64,000 nucleotides of DNA. Origin: Sitta carolinensis. Taxonomy: Eukaryota > Chordata > Aves > Passeriformes > Sittidae. Location of the stretch: the NCBI GenBank assembly GCA_032173965.1, contig CM063312.1:62001-126000 (forward strand), read 5' to 3'. The notes under the pieces are model-generated. The model was not told the DNA's origin. It made no database searches and was given only the letters and a program-made list of their open reading frames with translations. The first letter of the stretch is position 1, and each line of letters opens with the position of its first letter. This document shows, piece by piece, positions 46,886 through 58,199 of the stretch. A program made the position numbers and the translations under genes.

Positions 46886-49800
46886 ATGGCCGTCTACAAG
46901 GTGACAGTGGCAACGGGTGACATGGTGGAAGCTGGGACCAACAACTCCATCTCCATCACCTTGGTGGGCAGCTACAGTGAGAGCCGCCAAACCACCGTCT
47001 CCTTCTTGTTCCTGCCAGGGAAGGTGAGGATGGGACAGGGACACAAGGAGCGGTAGAGCTGTCCTGGAGACATGAGGTGTGGCACAGGCTGCCCCAGGGA
47101 TGTGAGGGGCTGCATGGGATACAAGGGGATGGTGAGAGGGATTTGAGGGAGATGGAGGAAAGAAGTTCCAGGGTGTGGAGGAAAATATTTGGGGAGGATG
47201 GTGGGTAGTGGTCCTGGGGGGATTGGAGGAATGGTGTTCTGGGAGGATGGAGGGAAAGGACTTTGAGGGGATGGTGGAGGATAAGGATCCTGGAGGCACC
47301 GGAAGCAAGTGGGGACACTTTGAGCCCCTTCTCTGCTGACGTCCCAGTGCCACCACAGAAGCCATTTCCTCCTCTCCAGGAGAAGAGCTTGTCTGTGCAC
47401 TGTGGGCAGGACTTGGGCCCCATTGTCCTCATCCGCCTGCACAAGTGGCGGCTCTTCCTGGAGGATGCCTGGTTCTGCAAGGATGTCCGGGTCACTGCCC
47501 CCAGCGGCACCCTGTACCGCTTCCCCTGCTACCAGTGGCTGGAGGGGGTCACCACAGTGGAGGTGCGGGAGGGCTCAGGTAGGACCTGCCCAGCCCTCAC
47601 CCTTCTCTGATGGGTGTGTTAGTTTGGCCAGAGGTCTGACTTTTGACACCTGCCTCTTTCTAGGGAAGAAGCTGGTGGACGACAAGCTGCAGATCCTCAA
47701 GGAACATCGGCGTCGGGAGCTGGAGGCACGGCAGGAGGCTTACCGGTGACAGCAGGGGCATGGGGACGAGACCTACTTTGTCCAGGTGAGCTGGTCAGCA
47801 GTGATGCTGATGTCTGCTCCCATTTTCCCCCTTTCTCAGGTGGAAGAACTTCGCCCAGGGCTGGCCCCGTTGTCTCAACGTAGACTCCATCTTCGAGCTG
47901 GACTCCAACATCCAGTTTTCCCGCATCAGGGCCAACAACTTCACTGGTTTCCTCATCTTCCAGTAAGCAGGGCCATGGAGGACCTGGGTGATGGCAGGGA
48001 AAGGGGCCAGAGAAGGCAGGGGTGTGCTGAGCCCCCCCCCCCCCCTGCCCTGTAGAGGGGCCTCCCACTTTCTGTCAGGGTTCCTGCTGAGACGCACCTC
48101 CTGGAAGAGCCTGGATGAGATGCGCACCATCTTCTCCCGGACACAGGGCAGGGACATTGGTGGGTGCCTTGTGTGTTGTCCTCTGCCCTTCCCCTGGCAT
48201 CACTCAGGGCTTCACAAGTCATGCCTGGACTGGGTGGGTAAGCGGGTGCTGATGTCTGACCATCCCCTTAGTCCCTGAGTACGTGGCCAAGCACTGGCAA
48301 GAAGATGACTTCTTCGGTTACCAGTTCCTTAACGGCAACAACCCTATCGTCATCCACCGCTGCACCACGCTGCCACCCAAATTCCCAGTCACACCAGAGA
48401 TGGTTGCTGGCTCACTGGGAGGTGGCACCGACCTAGGCAAGGAGCTGCAAGAAGGTCGGGTTTTCATTGTGGACTACAAGGTGCTGGAGGGCATCCCAAC
48501 AGACACCATTTTTGGGCGCCAGCAGTACGTGGCAGCCCCGCTCTGCCTGCTTCACCAGGGCACCGATGGGCTCCTGCGCCCCATCGCCATCCAGGTAGGG
48601 GCTGTCCCACCCTAAACCCTGCCATCAGGAGGGTGGCAATGGTCCTAGACCACGGGGTGGTGTCCCACAGCTCAGCCAAACACCAGGGCCCTCCAGCCCC
48701 ATCTTCCTGCCGAGTGATGAGGAGTGGGACTGGCTGATGGCCAAGACCTGGGTGCGCAACGCCGACTTCTACAGCCACCAGCTCCTCACCCACCTGCTGA
48801 GGACACACCTGTTTGGGGAGGTCTTTGCCATTGCCACCCTGCGCCACTTGCCCACCTGTCACCCCCTTTTCAAGGTGAGGTCCCCCCTCAGGGCCACTTA
48901 CTGCTCCCCCCCTCCCAGGATCTGAGGGCAGTTATGCCCCACCTGACAGCCCACCCAGGTCCATGAAGGGGTCCCTGTTTGTTACACCCTCAGCTCCTCA
49001 TCCCCCACTTCCACTTCACTCTGCACATCAACACTTTGGCTCGCAGTGTCCTCATCAACCAGGGTGGCCTCATTGACAAGGTGAGCCCTGGGGACTGCGA
49101 GCACTGGGCTCTACTGGGGCCTGTTGGGAGTGCTGAGGGGCACGGAATGCTCTGGGATACTGGGAGGCACTGGGGTGTACTGGTGACACTGGGACCTACT
49201 GGAGTCCACTAGGACACTGGAGGGCACTAGAGTCTTGGCAGAGCTGGGGCTACTGGGGGCACTGGGGTCTTCTGGGAGCCCTGGGGTCTAATGGAAACAC
49301 TGGGATGCTGTAGTCTGTTTTTCCTAGGCCTGCTGGTTCTGAGTTTCTAAGTTCAGTTTCTTCGTGATGTTTTGGTTTAGGAAGGCCAGTTCTCACAAGA
49401 TTTGACATAAACATTAAACTCCTGACAAAAACACTGGCAATGTTTATGTCAAATCTTGTGAGAACTGACCTTCCTAAACCAAAACATCACGAAGAAACTG
49501 AACTTAGAAACTCAGAACCAGCAGGCCTAGGAAAAACAGACTACAGGGTGCTACTGGGACCATTGTGGAGTGCTGGTGTATACTGGAAACACTGGCCATA
49601 TTGGAATTGCTGGGGAGCACTGCAGTGTACTGGGGGCACTGGGGGCACTGGGAAGCATGAGAGACCTGAGAACATGGAGTGGAGTTCACTGGAGAGCACT
49701 GGGGACACGGGATATACTTGGAAGACTGGGAGCAGTATGGGGTACTGGGGTATACTGGGATCACTGGGGGACACTGGAGCCTCCCCAACGATGGGTGGCC

Positions 49801-51286
49801 CTCCTGCCAGGGTTCAGGGGTGACCTATGAGGGGCTGCTGCTGGTGGTGCAGCGAGGCCTGGAGCAGGTGACCTACACATCCCTGTGCCTCCCCGATGAC
49901 ATCCGCCACCGTGGCATGTCCCACGTCCCCAACTACCACTACCGAGACGATGGCATGAGCCTCTGGGAAGCCATTGAGAGGTGAGACTGGTTTGGGGGCT
50001 GGAAGGTGGTCCTCATGTGCCCCAGGATCTCACAATCACCTCATCCCTATGGCAGCTTTGTCACTGGCATTGTGACATTCTACTACGGCAAGGATACAGC
50101 GGTGAGCGGGGACACGGAGCTGCAGGCCTGGGTGATGGACATCTTCACAATGGCTTCCTGGGAAGGACCTCCTCAGGTAGCACACCTGCAGCTACCACAG
50201 GATGTCCTCAGGGGAGGCAGGCAAAGGACAGGCAGGTCCTGAGGCTCTTGGCTGTCCTCACTCCCACCCAGGTGTTCCCTCCTCACTGCAGACAGTGGTG
50301 GAGCTCATCAAGTTCCTCACCATGGTGATGTTCACCTGCTCAGCGCAGCACGCAGCCGTCAACAACGGGCAGGTGGGACATGGGCCAGGGAGCCAAAGGA
50401 TACCCCCAGCTGTCCTCGAGCCATGCTGGTGACACATCCCACTCCCCTTCCTCTGTGTGCAGGAAGGATGTCCCCATCCTGAACGAATGTCTGTGTCACA
50501 CCTCTCTACATCCCACAAGGATGTCCCCATCCTATCTCCATGTTGGAAGAATGTCCTCACCCTATGTCCCCATCCATCTTCCTTGCCACGCTGAGATGTC
50601 CCCATCTGCTCCCTCTCTGTGCCAAAGAATGTCTCCCCTTGTCTCCTCGCTGTTTTGGGGGGGATGTCCCCACCCATCCCATGGCAATTTTGGGAGGATG
50701 TTCTCTACAGTGAGCTCTCCCCCTGCAGTATGATCTGGGGGCCTTCGTGCCCAACGCCCCATCCTCCATGCGCCACCCACCGCCCAGCAAGAAGGGCCAG
50801 GCCTTCCTCCAGCACTTCCTCGACACCATCCCTGAGGTGGCCACCACTGCCAACATCCTAGTGGCCCTCATTCTCCTCAGCTCCCAACTCAAGGACAGGG
50901 TGAGTTTGTCCCTCAGACCCCCCCAGACAGCTCTGTGGGCCTGGGGAACTGCAAGAGGTGCCCACAAGGGTGGGTGTCACCACCTTGGTGTTACTAAGCT
51001 TGGGGGATGGCCACCATCACTCCACACCTACCAAGGTGCCAGAGAAACCCCAAATGGCACCAAGGGGTTGAAGCTGAAGGGTCCATGTCCCTGTCCCCCA
51101 CCCCAGAGGCTCCTGGGACAGTACCCAGAGGAGTGGTTCACAGAGGCAGAACCCCGGCGGCTCATCCGGGCCTTCCAAGGGCGGCTGCAGGAGATACAGG
51201 ACCAGATTGAGGAGAGGAACCACATGGCTGAGCTGAGGTACAACTACCTGAACCCGCTGGAGACAGAGAACAGCATCTCCATCTGA
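46886..51286 (+). CDS. Lipoxygenase, R-type epidermal-like (13 coding exons)
   Basis: A non-heme iron dioxygenase that inserts oxygen into polyunsaturated fatty acids. Exons: 46886-47023, 47380-47578, 47664-47745, 47840-47962, 48056-48159, 48272-48594, 48671-48874, 48994-49080, 49811-49980, 50056-50176, 50272-50372, 50729-50899, 51107-51286. Exon 1-2 give the PLAT/C2-like domain. Iron ligands: two His in HQLLTH (exon 7), His and Asn in QHAAVNNG (exon 11) and the C-terminal Ile (ENSISI). At the stereocontrol (Coffa) site the residue after GLIDK is Gly, first codon of the exon at 49811; Gly predicts R-oxygenation, Ala would predict S. Sizes 82, 123, 104, 204, 87, 170, 101 and 171 match the family. 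Exon 50056-50176 is 121 bases, one short of the usual 122: the frame changes near 50145 (GFLGRTSS is in the shifted frame and joins VPSSLQ). With that base the total is 2004, i.e. 667 residues. The 323-base exon looks like two family exons fused. Closest to the ALOX12B/ALOXE3/ALOX15B group. Confidence 0.92.
49308..49546. repeat. 108-bp near-perfect inverted repeat in lipoxygenase intron
   Basis: Left arm 49308-49415 and right arm 49439-49546 are reverse complements with one visible mismatch, separated by a 23-base loop. The arm sequence (CCTAGGCCTG, GTTTCTAAGTTCAGTTTC, GTGATGTTTTGGTTTAGGAA) also occurs once, diverged, at 52267-52355 at the start of an LTR-like element. The transcript of this intron would fold into a long hairpin. 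Confidence 0.95.
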
Positions 51287-51668
51287 GCACAGGAGCTGCA
51301 CCCATCCAGCACCCCCAGCACTCCCAGGACCCCGCACCTGGGCACCCGCAGCACCCTGCACACTCAGAATCCCACATCTGGGTCACCCCCAGCAACCCCA
51401 GTATCTGGACACCCAGTGCACCCAGCACCTCCAGAACACCCAGCACCTGGTACCTGGGCACCCCAACAGGCAGAACCATCAGCACCTGGATATCCAGTAC
51501 ACCCAGCACTCCTAGCACCCCTTACACGGCCATCTCCAACACCCCTGTCAACCCAGCACCTGCACTTGGACAACCCCAGCAAACCCACAACCCCGCACCT
51601 GGAGATCCTCAGCATCTACCCCCCAGCACCCTCAGCACCCCCCACTCCATTTTCCTCTCCCCAATAAA
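51287..51668 (+). other. Lipoxygenase 3' UTR with CACCC-type repeats
   Basis: After the TGA at 51284-51286 the sequence is C-rich with repeated CACCCCCAGCACCC and CCAGCACCT elements. It ends with an AATAAA at 51663-51668, a well-placed polyadenylation signal. Confidence 0.75.
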
Positions 51669-52256
51669 TGCCAGCTGTCAATCAAACCCTTGCTGCTTGT
51701 AGGCGTACCCTAAAACCACAGGGGATCCACGTGGCCCCTACTCAAAGCTGGGCTGAGGCAACAGGGAGACGACAGAATTTCCAGTGCTCCCAGTGCTTCC
51801 TCCCAGTGCTCACGGTGACCCTGGTGCCCCCCTGCAGTGTGGGAGCTTCAGACAAGAGTTTATTAATAAAGAAGCTCGTTTTGAGATACAAGGTACAAAA
51901 AAGACTTCAAACACCCCCAAAAATCTACTTAGGCCCTCCTGGCTTTCTAAACTTCTCCTCAGAAGGGAATTGAGGAGAGGCTGGATCCAAGCCGAGCTTC
52001 CTTGGTCTCCTCACAGGCCAGGTGCTCCAGCCCCACCTTTGCTAAACCTGCTCAGGCTTCCAGGCATCTTTCCTGTGCTGAGGAACCAAAACCAAGGCAC
52101 AGTAACCTGGATAATCCACATCCTTGATGTCCTGGGTGCTCCTGGCCTTCCTGGCTGCCTCCTGCCCTGCTCCCTGTCCACCAAGAGTTTTCGCACAGGG
52201 ACACTCCCAGCCAGGCAGCTCCAGCCGGTGCCAATGCAGGAACTGACACCTGCAGT

Positions 52257-52600
52257 CTGAGGCTCCTAGGCCTGAAGCTTCTGAGTTTCTAAACTCAGTT
52301 TCTTTGTGATGTTTTGGTTTAGGAAGTCCTGGTTCTCACAGGCTTGACATAAATATTGCAAGTGTTGTTGTAACAAGAGTGATGTTTTGGATTCCTGTCT
52401 GTGGGACAGACTTTCTCTCTGTCTTTTGGTTTTGACCTATGGGATGAAGAGTTCTGGCATTCTTCTGGCCAATGAGAGGGCCTGTTCAAGAAGGTATATA
52501 AAGGAGGTCAGTTTTTGAATAAAGATTGGAGTCAGATGATTTTTGCTAAACAAGATTGGTGTCGTTTGTTCATCGCCACAGCGACAGACACCGGCATTTG
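52257..52600 (+). mobile_element. LTR-like element
   Basis: Contains CCAAT (GGCCAATGAG, about 52468), TATATAAA at 52495-52502 and AATAAA at 52518-52523 in + order, the layout of an LTR promoter and short R region. Its left part shares sequence with the arms of the hairpin at 49308-49546. Ends are not defined; no second copy of the whole was found. Confidence 0.55.
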
Positions 52601-53364
52601 TCCTTCTGGGATTTCATGAGTGTGTGAACTGAACACATGCAGGTGACCAAGATGGCCAAAACCCACAGCTCTAAAGAGTGGATTTATTCTATTGCCATGC
52701 TGGCAAAACGGGGTCACACAGTCCTAAGTTTATTCTATCTTAAGAGGGACAAAGAGCACGCACACCAAGCTTGTAACACACCACAAGGCCTGTCACAGGC
52801 ACATTCATTCACAAGGCTGTGCTTTTGCAATCTCCAAGCTTATCTTTCCTTCCACCAGGAGGCCTAGGGCTGTGAGAAATGCTTTTCAGGACTTTTTTCA
52901 CAACATCCTGTTATCTTCTGCAGAAATTCCACTTCTCAAAGTGGACAGAAAGCAGCCCAAAGCAACCACAATATGTGAAATTTCCCCCACTGAATATTAG
53001 CATCTTTCAGCTGCAAGGTCATCTTCGAGTGAAAATACTACTTTTTCTTATTTTTTTTCCTTCCTTGCCAAATCTTCTGCTTTTGATCCCTTCCTCCCCT
53101 CAGTGAAGTTCCTGCCAATATATGTTTTCTTCCTCCCTGAAGCCCTTCACTGAATGCAGAGACCTGAGAAATCTTTCTAGTAAAGACTCAGGCAAAGAAG
53201 CCACTGCATCCCTCAACATCATTATCAAGGTCTGCTGGTATTAAATCCCCCTCCCTGATCTGAAGCAGCCCTGCTCAGCACAGACGATGCACAGAAATTC
53301 TCTGCCTGTTGCTGGCCTTGGTGTCACCTCCTGTCAGTGTCTTCATGGCTCCTCTTTGTAACCT
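52601..53364. other. Unassigned stretch
   Basis: Ordinary A/T-balanced sequence with short open frames on both strands (for example 52637-52867) and no recognisable gene. It may be old retroelement. Confidence 0.25.
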
Positions 53365-53901
53365 TGTCAGGTTTTAAAAATAATATATAAAAAAATAATT
53401 TTTTTTTTTGCTTCTGAGCTTGGCTTTACCTGACTTGACTTTGTCTCTGTCTCTGTAAAAGCTTTTGTTTCCCCCAGCCCAGCGTCTGAAGAGGTCGAAA
53501 TCGTCTGTTCTCTTGTTCACAGATTTGTTTATTCTTGTTACTTATATCTTGTTATTATCTTGTTATTCTTGTTATCTTATATATTGTGGCTCTGGCCTGC
53601 TGAGGTCTTCCTGCAGGTCAGAATCAGGCAGACTCCCTGCTCTTTGGGACAGTGCTATCTCTTACACTAAAAATTACATATGCTTTATTTACAACAGCTC
53701 TCCAATACCTATCAAACACATTGAACAGTGTACCTCTACTCTAGACCAATTAAAGTGTGCCACCATCACCACAGAAGATGGAGAACAAGAGACGAAGAAC
53801 ACGGACTCACCCTATTTCCTCCATCTTTGTCCCCTGATCCCACATTCTAAAAATCCCCAAATTCTACTTTTTCACCCTGTGCCCTGTTAATTATCATTCC
53901 A
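53365..53901 (-). mobile_element. LTR copy B (truncated)
   Basis: Reverse-oriented relative of copy A: starts TGTCAGGTTTTAAAAA (complement of the LTR end) and includes TTACACTAAAAATTACATATGC and GAACAGTGTACCTCTACTCTAG. It stops at about 53901 and lacks the last roughly 60 bases that copies A and C have at the TGTGGGAACC end. Confidence 0.75.
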
Positions 53902-55794
53902 CCTGGCCATGGCCAACAACAGGCCCTGAGCCCCGCAGCAGGATGGAGCTGGGCACAGCCAAACTCAGCCAGGGCACAGCTGGGCTCAGCAGCCACGGCT
54001 GCCAAGGGCTGGGCACAGAGGCTGACAAATGTCCTGGGCCCTGCCTGTCAGAACCCAGAACGTTCCTCTGACTGCCCTGGGGGAGCAGAGACCCTGGCAA
54101 TCCTTGAACACAAGAACAAAGAGATCTTGAGCTGTTCTTCTGCACTGAGCTGGGAAAAACAGAGACTTTGGGTAATTCTTGGGTCACAGCAACAACACAA
54201 AACCCAAGAATTGTGGTTATATTTCCTTCTGCCAAATTCATGTCATTAGGCAGAGCTCCTATATTTGCACAAGTAAAGTTTGTTTCATCAGCAATTTTCA
54301 TTGAAATGCATTCAGGCTCGAGTGTGGCTATAGTGACCACTACAGACAGGAAGGGTGAACATCTCCAACCTGTGGGTCAGGCTTGGTGATGTGTGTGCCC
54401 AGTCTGGTTCATTCTAGTGTTGATTCCTTCTGGGAGAAGAATAAGCACTCCTTTCATGGAAAATATCAGTTGAGATGTGGTGGCATCATTGCCAGTATGG
54501 TTTTCTGTAAAAGTGAAATATAACAGGTCTCATTGGAGTTTGTCTGGACAGGATACGGCATTAAAAGGAAGGAAAAATCCACTGTGCACTAATTCTATGT
54601 TTTGTACCATGGCTATTGGTAACTTCTCATACTGCTGCTGGTGCTCACTCCACCTTTTCACAGGAATCTCCTCCACTTAGATACATTTCAGTATCAGACC
54701 CCACAGCAGGTCAGACAGGGGGAAACCAAAGTGGAGACACCAGAGAGAGGCACTCAGGCAGGTGAGGAGGAAGTCTCTGCCCCTTTCCCCCTCTCCTCTG
54801 CCCCATCTCCCAGCCCAGCATGGCCCCTGCTGCAGGACAACCGTCCTGCTGGGGAGAGATTAGGGGGAATGTCCCTCCCCTTCCCTCTGCCATGGAGGCA
54901 AACCCCGTGCTCTCTTAAAGTGAACTAAGGCTGAAGGGTTTGTGGGGGCCACCAAACAAACCTTTTAGGATTTGATTTACTTTGTGGGTGCTCCTGGAAA
55001 GTCCCATGTGGAACTTTATGGAATTTAACAGGGAGAGGCACTGGTTTGCTGAGGATACAAGTAGGATCTGAAAGAATGTGGGACAATTCAGGCTGTGTAA
55101 AGTTTACCAGTCTATTAGACATATCAGTAACACTGCCTTCTTCTAAAACTTCTGATGTAAAGCGGTGCTCCCTGCCAAGATCAGCACTTACAGGGACTGA
55201 TGGCATGGTGGCAGATTCATTAAAAAGAGGCATCATTAAAAGGACTAATTTGCCTCATAATTCACTGGTGTGTTCAGTAAAGATGGTGGATGATGAGGTG
55301 GGAGTTGCAGTTGAAGCCCTTTCCACAAGGCAGGTCACCTGCAGAGCCGTTCCTCCCTGTGCAGCTGCTGGTGGGTGACCAGACAGCGCTGATGCTGAAG
55401 CTCATTCCACATTGCAATCACTTGCAGGGCTTCTCCTTGACGTGAAGCTGCCGCTGGACCATGAGGCAGGAGCTCCAGCTGGATCTCCAGCCACCTTCCC
55501 AGCCTTTCCTCCTCGGAGTATTGTGGGCTGGGTTTGCAGCCCCCCCTCGTGCGATATCTTGTGGTTTTTCCTCCCTGTTAAATTCCTGCACCATAGAGCC
55601 GCTCGAAAAAGCTTCTTCCACAAGGCTCTGACGCAGGGATCTGCCTTCCCTGGCTTCCAACTGCATCTCATTGCCTGGGGGAGAAAGGGCAAGAAGAGGA
55701 AGGAATGAGACAAATGAAGAAGAGGACAGAACAAGAAAAAAAAGGAAGAAGGAAAGAACAAGGAAAGGAAATATGAAAAAAAGAAAGAATAGAG
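53902..55794 (-). other. Sequence between LTR copies B and C, with minus-strand coding-like remnants
   Basis: Two minus-strand open frames (54340-53894 and 55236-54925) have protein-like composition with N-glycosylation motifs and spaced cysteines and might be decayed retroviral envelope or other ectodomain sequence; I could not assign a family. A purine-rich tract (about 55,690-55,794) adjoins copy C. No primer site is visible next to copy C. Confidence 0.3.
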
Positions 55795-56459
55795 TGTTAG
55801 GTTTTATAAAAATATGAAAATATAAATATATGTTTTCTTTCTTTCTGTTTTTGTTGTTTTCTTGTCTGGGCCTCTCTGGTGTTTCTGAGAGCTTGGCTTC
55901 CACCTAACTTAGCTTGTCTCTTTCTCTGTTTCTATGAAGGCTTTCTGTTTTCCCCCAGCCCTGCATCTGAAGAAGAGGTCGAGTCGTCTGTTTTCTCATT
56001 TTCAGGAATTTGTTTATTCTTTGTTATCGCATATTCATTCCCTGGCCTGCCACAGCTTCTCTGCAGGCCAGTGCTCTCCTCTTTGGTCTTGGTCTGTCCT
56101 TCGTCTGTCCTTGCTTCGTCTTCGTCTGTCCACCCTTGGGAGGGCACTATCTTTTATACTGAAAATTACGTGTACTTTATTTATAACAATTCTCCAATAT
56201 CTATCCACTATGTTGTACAGTGTACTTTTGTTCTAGACCAACCCAAATGTGCCACACCACCACAGAAGATGGAGAACAAGAGGATGAAGAAGCAGCTCAG
56301 GGACACACCCCATTTCCTCCATTTTTGCCCCCTGATCTCACATCTAAAATCCACAAATTCTACTTTTTCACCCTGTGACATACTAATAATCATTCTATCT
56401 AAATTCTTGTGACTTATAAATCTTCCCAGGACAGTCAGAAGGATGTCCTGGTTCCCACA
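55795..56459 (-). mobile_element. LTR copy C (665 bp)
   Basis: Reverse-oriented complete copy: begins TGTTAGGTTTTATAAAA and ends GGTTCCCACA. Matches copy A throughout, including the GAAAATTACGTGTACTTTATTTATAA stretch in part and GTTCTAGACCAACCC. It is set in a purine-rich tract, with similar AGAG/GAGA sequence on both sides. Confidence 0.8.
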
Positions 56460-56660
56460 GAGAGAAAACAAGGATAGGAGGAGCAAGGAGAGGAAGGAGG
56501 AGAGGAAGAAAAAAGAAGGAAAAAACAAGGAATGGGAAGGAGATGAAAGAAGACAAAAGAAAAAGAGGAAGGATAGAAGGAAGGAGAGGAAGAATAGGAC
56601 ATGGAGGAAAAGGGAGAAAGAAGAAGGAAAAGGCAAGGAAGGAAGGGGAAGAAGGGGATT
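56460..56660 (+). repeat. Purine-rich (GGAAGA)n-like tract
   Basis: About 200 bases almost wholly of A and G (AGGAAGGAGAGGAAGA-like). Low-complexity; the Lys/Glu/Arg open frame over it is not a gene. Confidence 0.85.
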
Positions 56661-57330
56661 TTCCTCTGTAGGGAGGGGGAAGGAGATCCCCCCAGATCAC
56701 TCCCTAGCAGGACAGCAGTGGGGGCAGGGTTGCTCTGCAGCCAGGGGCAATGCTGCGCTGGGAGATGGAGCACATGAGAGGGGGAAAGGGGCAGAGACTT
56801 CCTCCTCACCTGCCTGGGGGTCCCAGAGCCTCCTCTGTGTGTGTCTCTGTGTGCGTCTTCCTCACAGCCTCCTTCTCCATCCATCCAAGGCTTAGGAATA
56901 ACAAATCTTGTCTTGGGGGGGAAAACACGGTGTGAGCATGTTGGGTTGGGGGTTCCTCCTGCCCAAGTCCATCTCTAGAAGTGAGACCTGAGTGGTACGT
57001 AACAAAAAGTTAACCACAAGGAATACTGCAACAAGATGTGCAGCAAAGCGAAAAAGCAAGATAACAAAGAAAGTGAGATAACATGCACAAGGAAAGCAAG
57101 TGAGATATCAATCTTTAAGGGAACTTGAAAACTGCAAAATTAGCTAAAAACAATTTAGACCGAAAAACAAGAAGCACAGAGCATGCATTGAAGACAGGGG
57201 TAAAAAGTTCAAATGTGAGGAGGACTACAGAAGCCTTCATCAAAAGACCACCAGAAGAGTGATGACCACCACAGAAGGAACAGACACATGCACAAAAGCA
57301 AAAAAACCTGTTGTAAAACCATGACACAGC
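56661..57330. other. Unassigned stretch with inverted-duplicate segment
   Basis: 56,745-56,820 is an inverted copy of 54,760-54,850 (shared GGGGGAAAGGGGCAGAGACT followed by TCCTCCTCACCTGCCTG). The remainder shows no gene. Confidence 0.5.
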
Positions 57331-58165
57331 TTTACGCAAATACAAGTATGCTAATGATATTGTAATTGTGACTGTTATAAATAATTATGTAGTTATTGCC
57401 TTCTGCTAGTATTAGCCTTTGTAAATTATTTTGATATAGTAGAGTTTGTAATCTCTTTTAATATAGTATAATTTGCCTTAATAAAAATTAGCCTTTTCCA
57501 GTTAATACCCTAATTCCTGTGTGGATTGTATATCTTAGTGTGGTAAATATATATTATAGTTTAGACTTCTGCAAAATACTAAAATAGAGGCTATGTACGT
57601 GTATTAGAACATTAACTTTTGCAGAAGCAATTTTAGTTGTGAAATAATAGCTAATGCCTTTTTGTAACTGACTGACAATAATAAAATAGCTAATGTTGAC
57701 TAAAAATACTTGTAAAATAGCTGGACTGTGTTATAAGAGAACATTGAAAAGAACCAGACAAATAACACGGTAAGCACAAGGAAGAATCTACCACTGACCC
57801 TTCAGCTATCAATAATTGCCAAACCACAGACCAGGGGGCCTCATGAAGAAATGAAATACAAGACTGACAAAATCACATCTATGTTGTGGCACGTACTCTA
57901 AGAAGATCAGGTCAAGGGTCAGACTAAGATAAAGAATTCTTGGAACATGTAAACTCAAAAGAATCTTTGGGTATGTACAATATTCATTAATATGCATTTA
58001 ACCAATGCAATGAGGAAGTATATAAGAAGAGTTGCTGTAGTTAACAGCATGCTTCTGGCAGTTTGTCAGGCACCCCAGTGCTGGATTTTGCCCCTTTTAT
58101 CCCTTAATAAACTTTTATAAAAGTTGTAAATAGTGAGCCATGTTTCTCACAGTGACATTGTGTAG
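57331..58165 (+). mobile_element. LTR-like element before pol remnant (left end approximate)
   Basis: A/T-rich U3-like sequence followed by TATATAA at 58019-58025 and AATAAA at 58106-58111, about 85 bases apart, then a short U5-like stretch ending near CTCACAGTGACATTG. It lies just upstream of the retroviral remnant at 58.2-59.7 kb in the same orientation, so it is probably its 5' LTR. The left end was not determined. Confidence 0.5.
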
Positions 58166-58199
58166 AAGGACTTTTAAAATGTGACTGAAGGCTAAAGGG

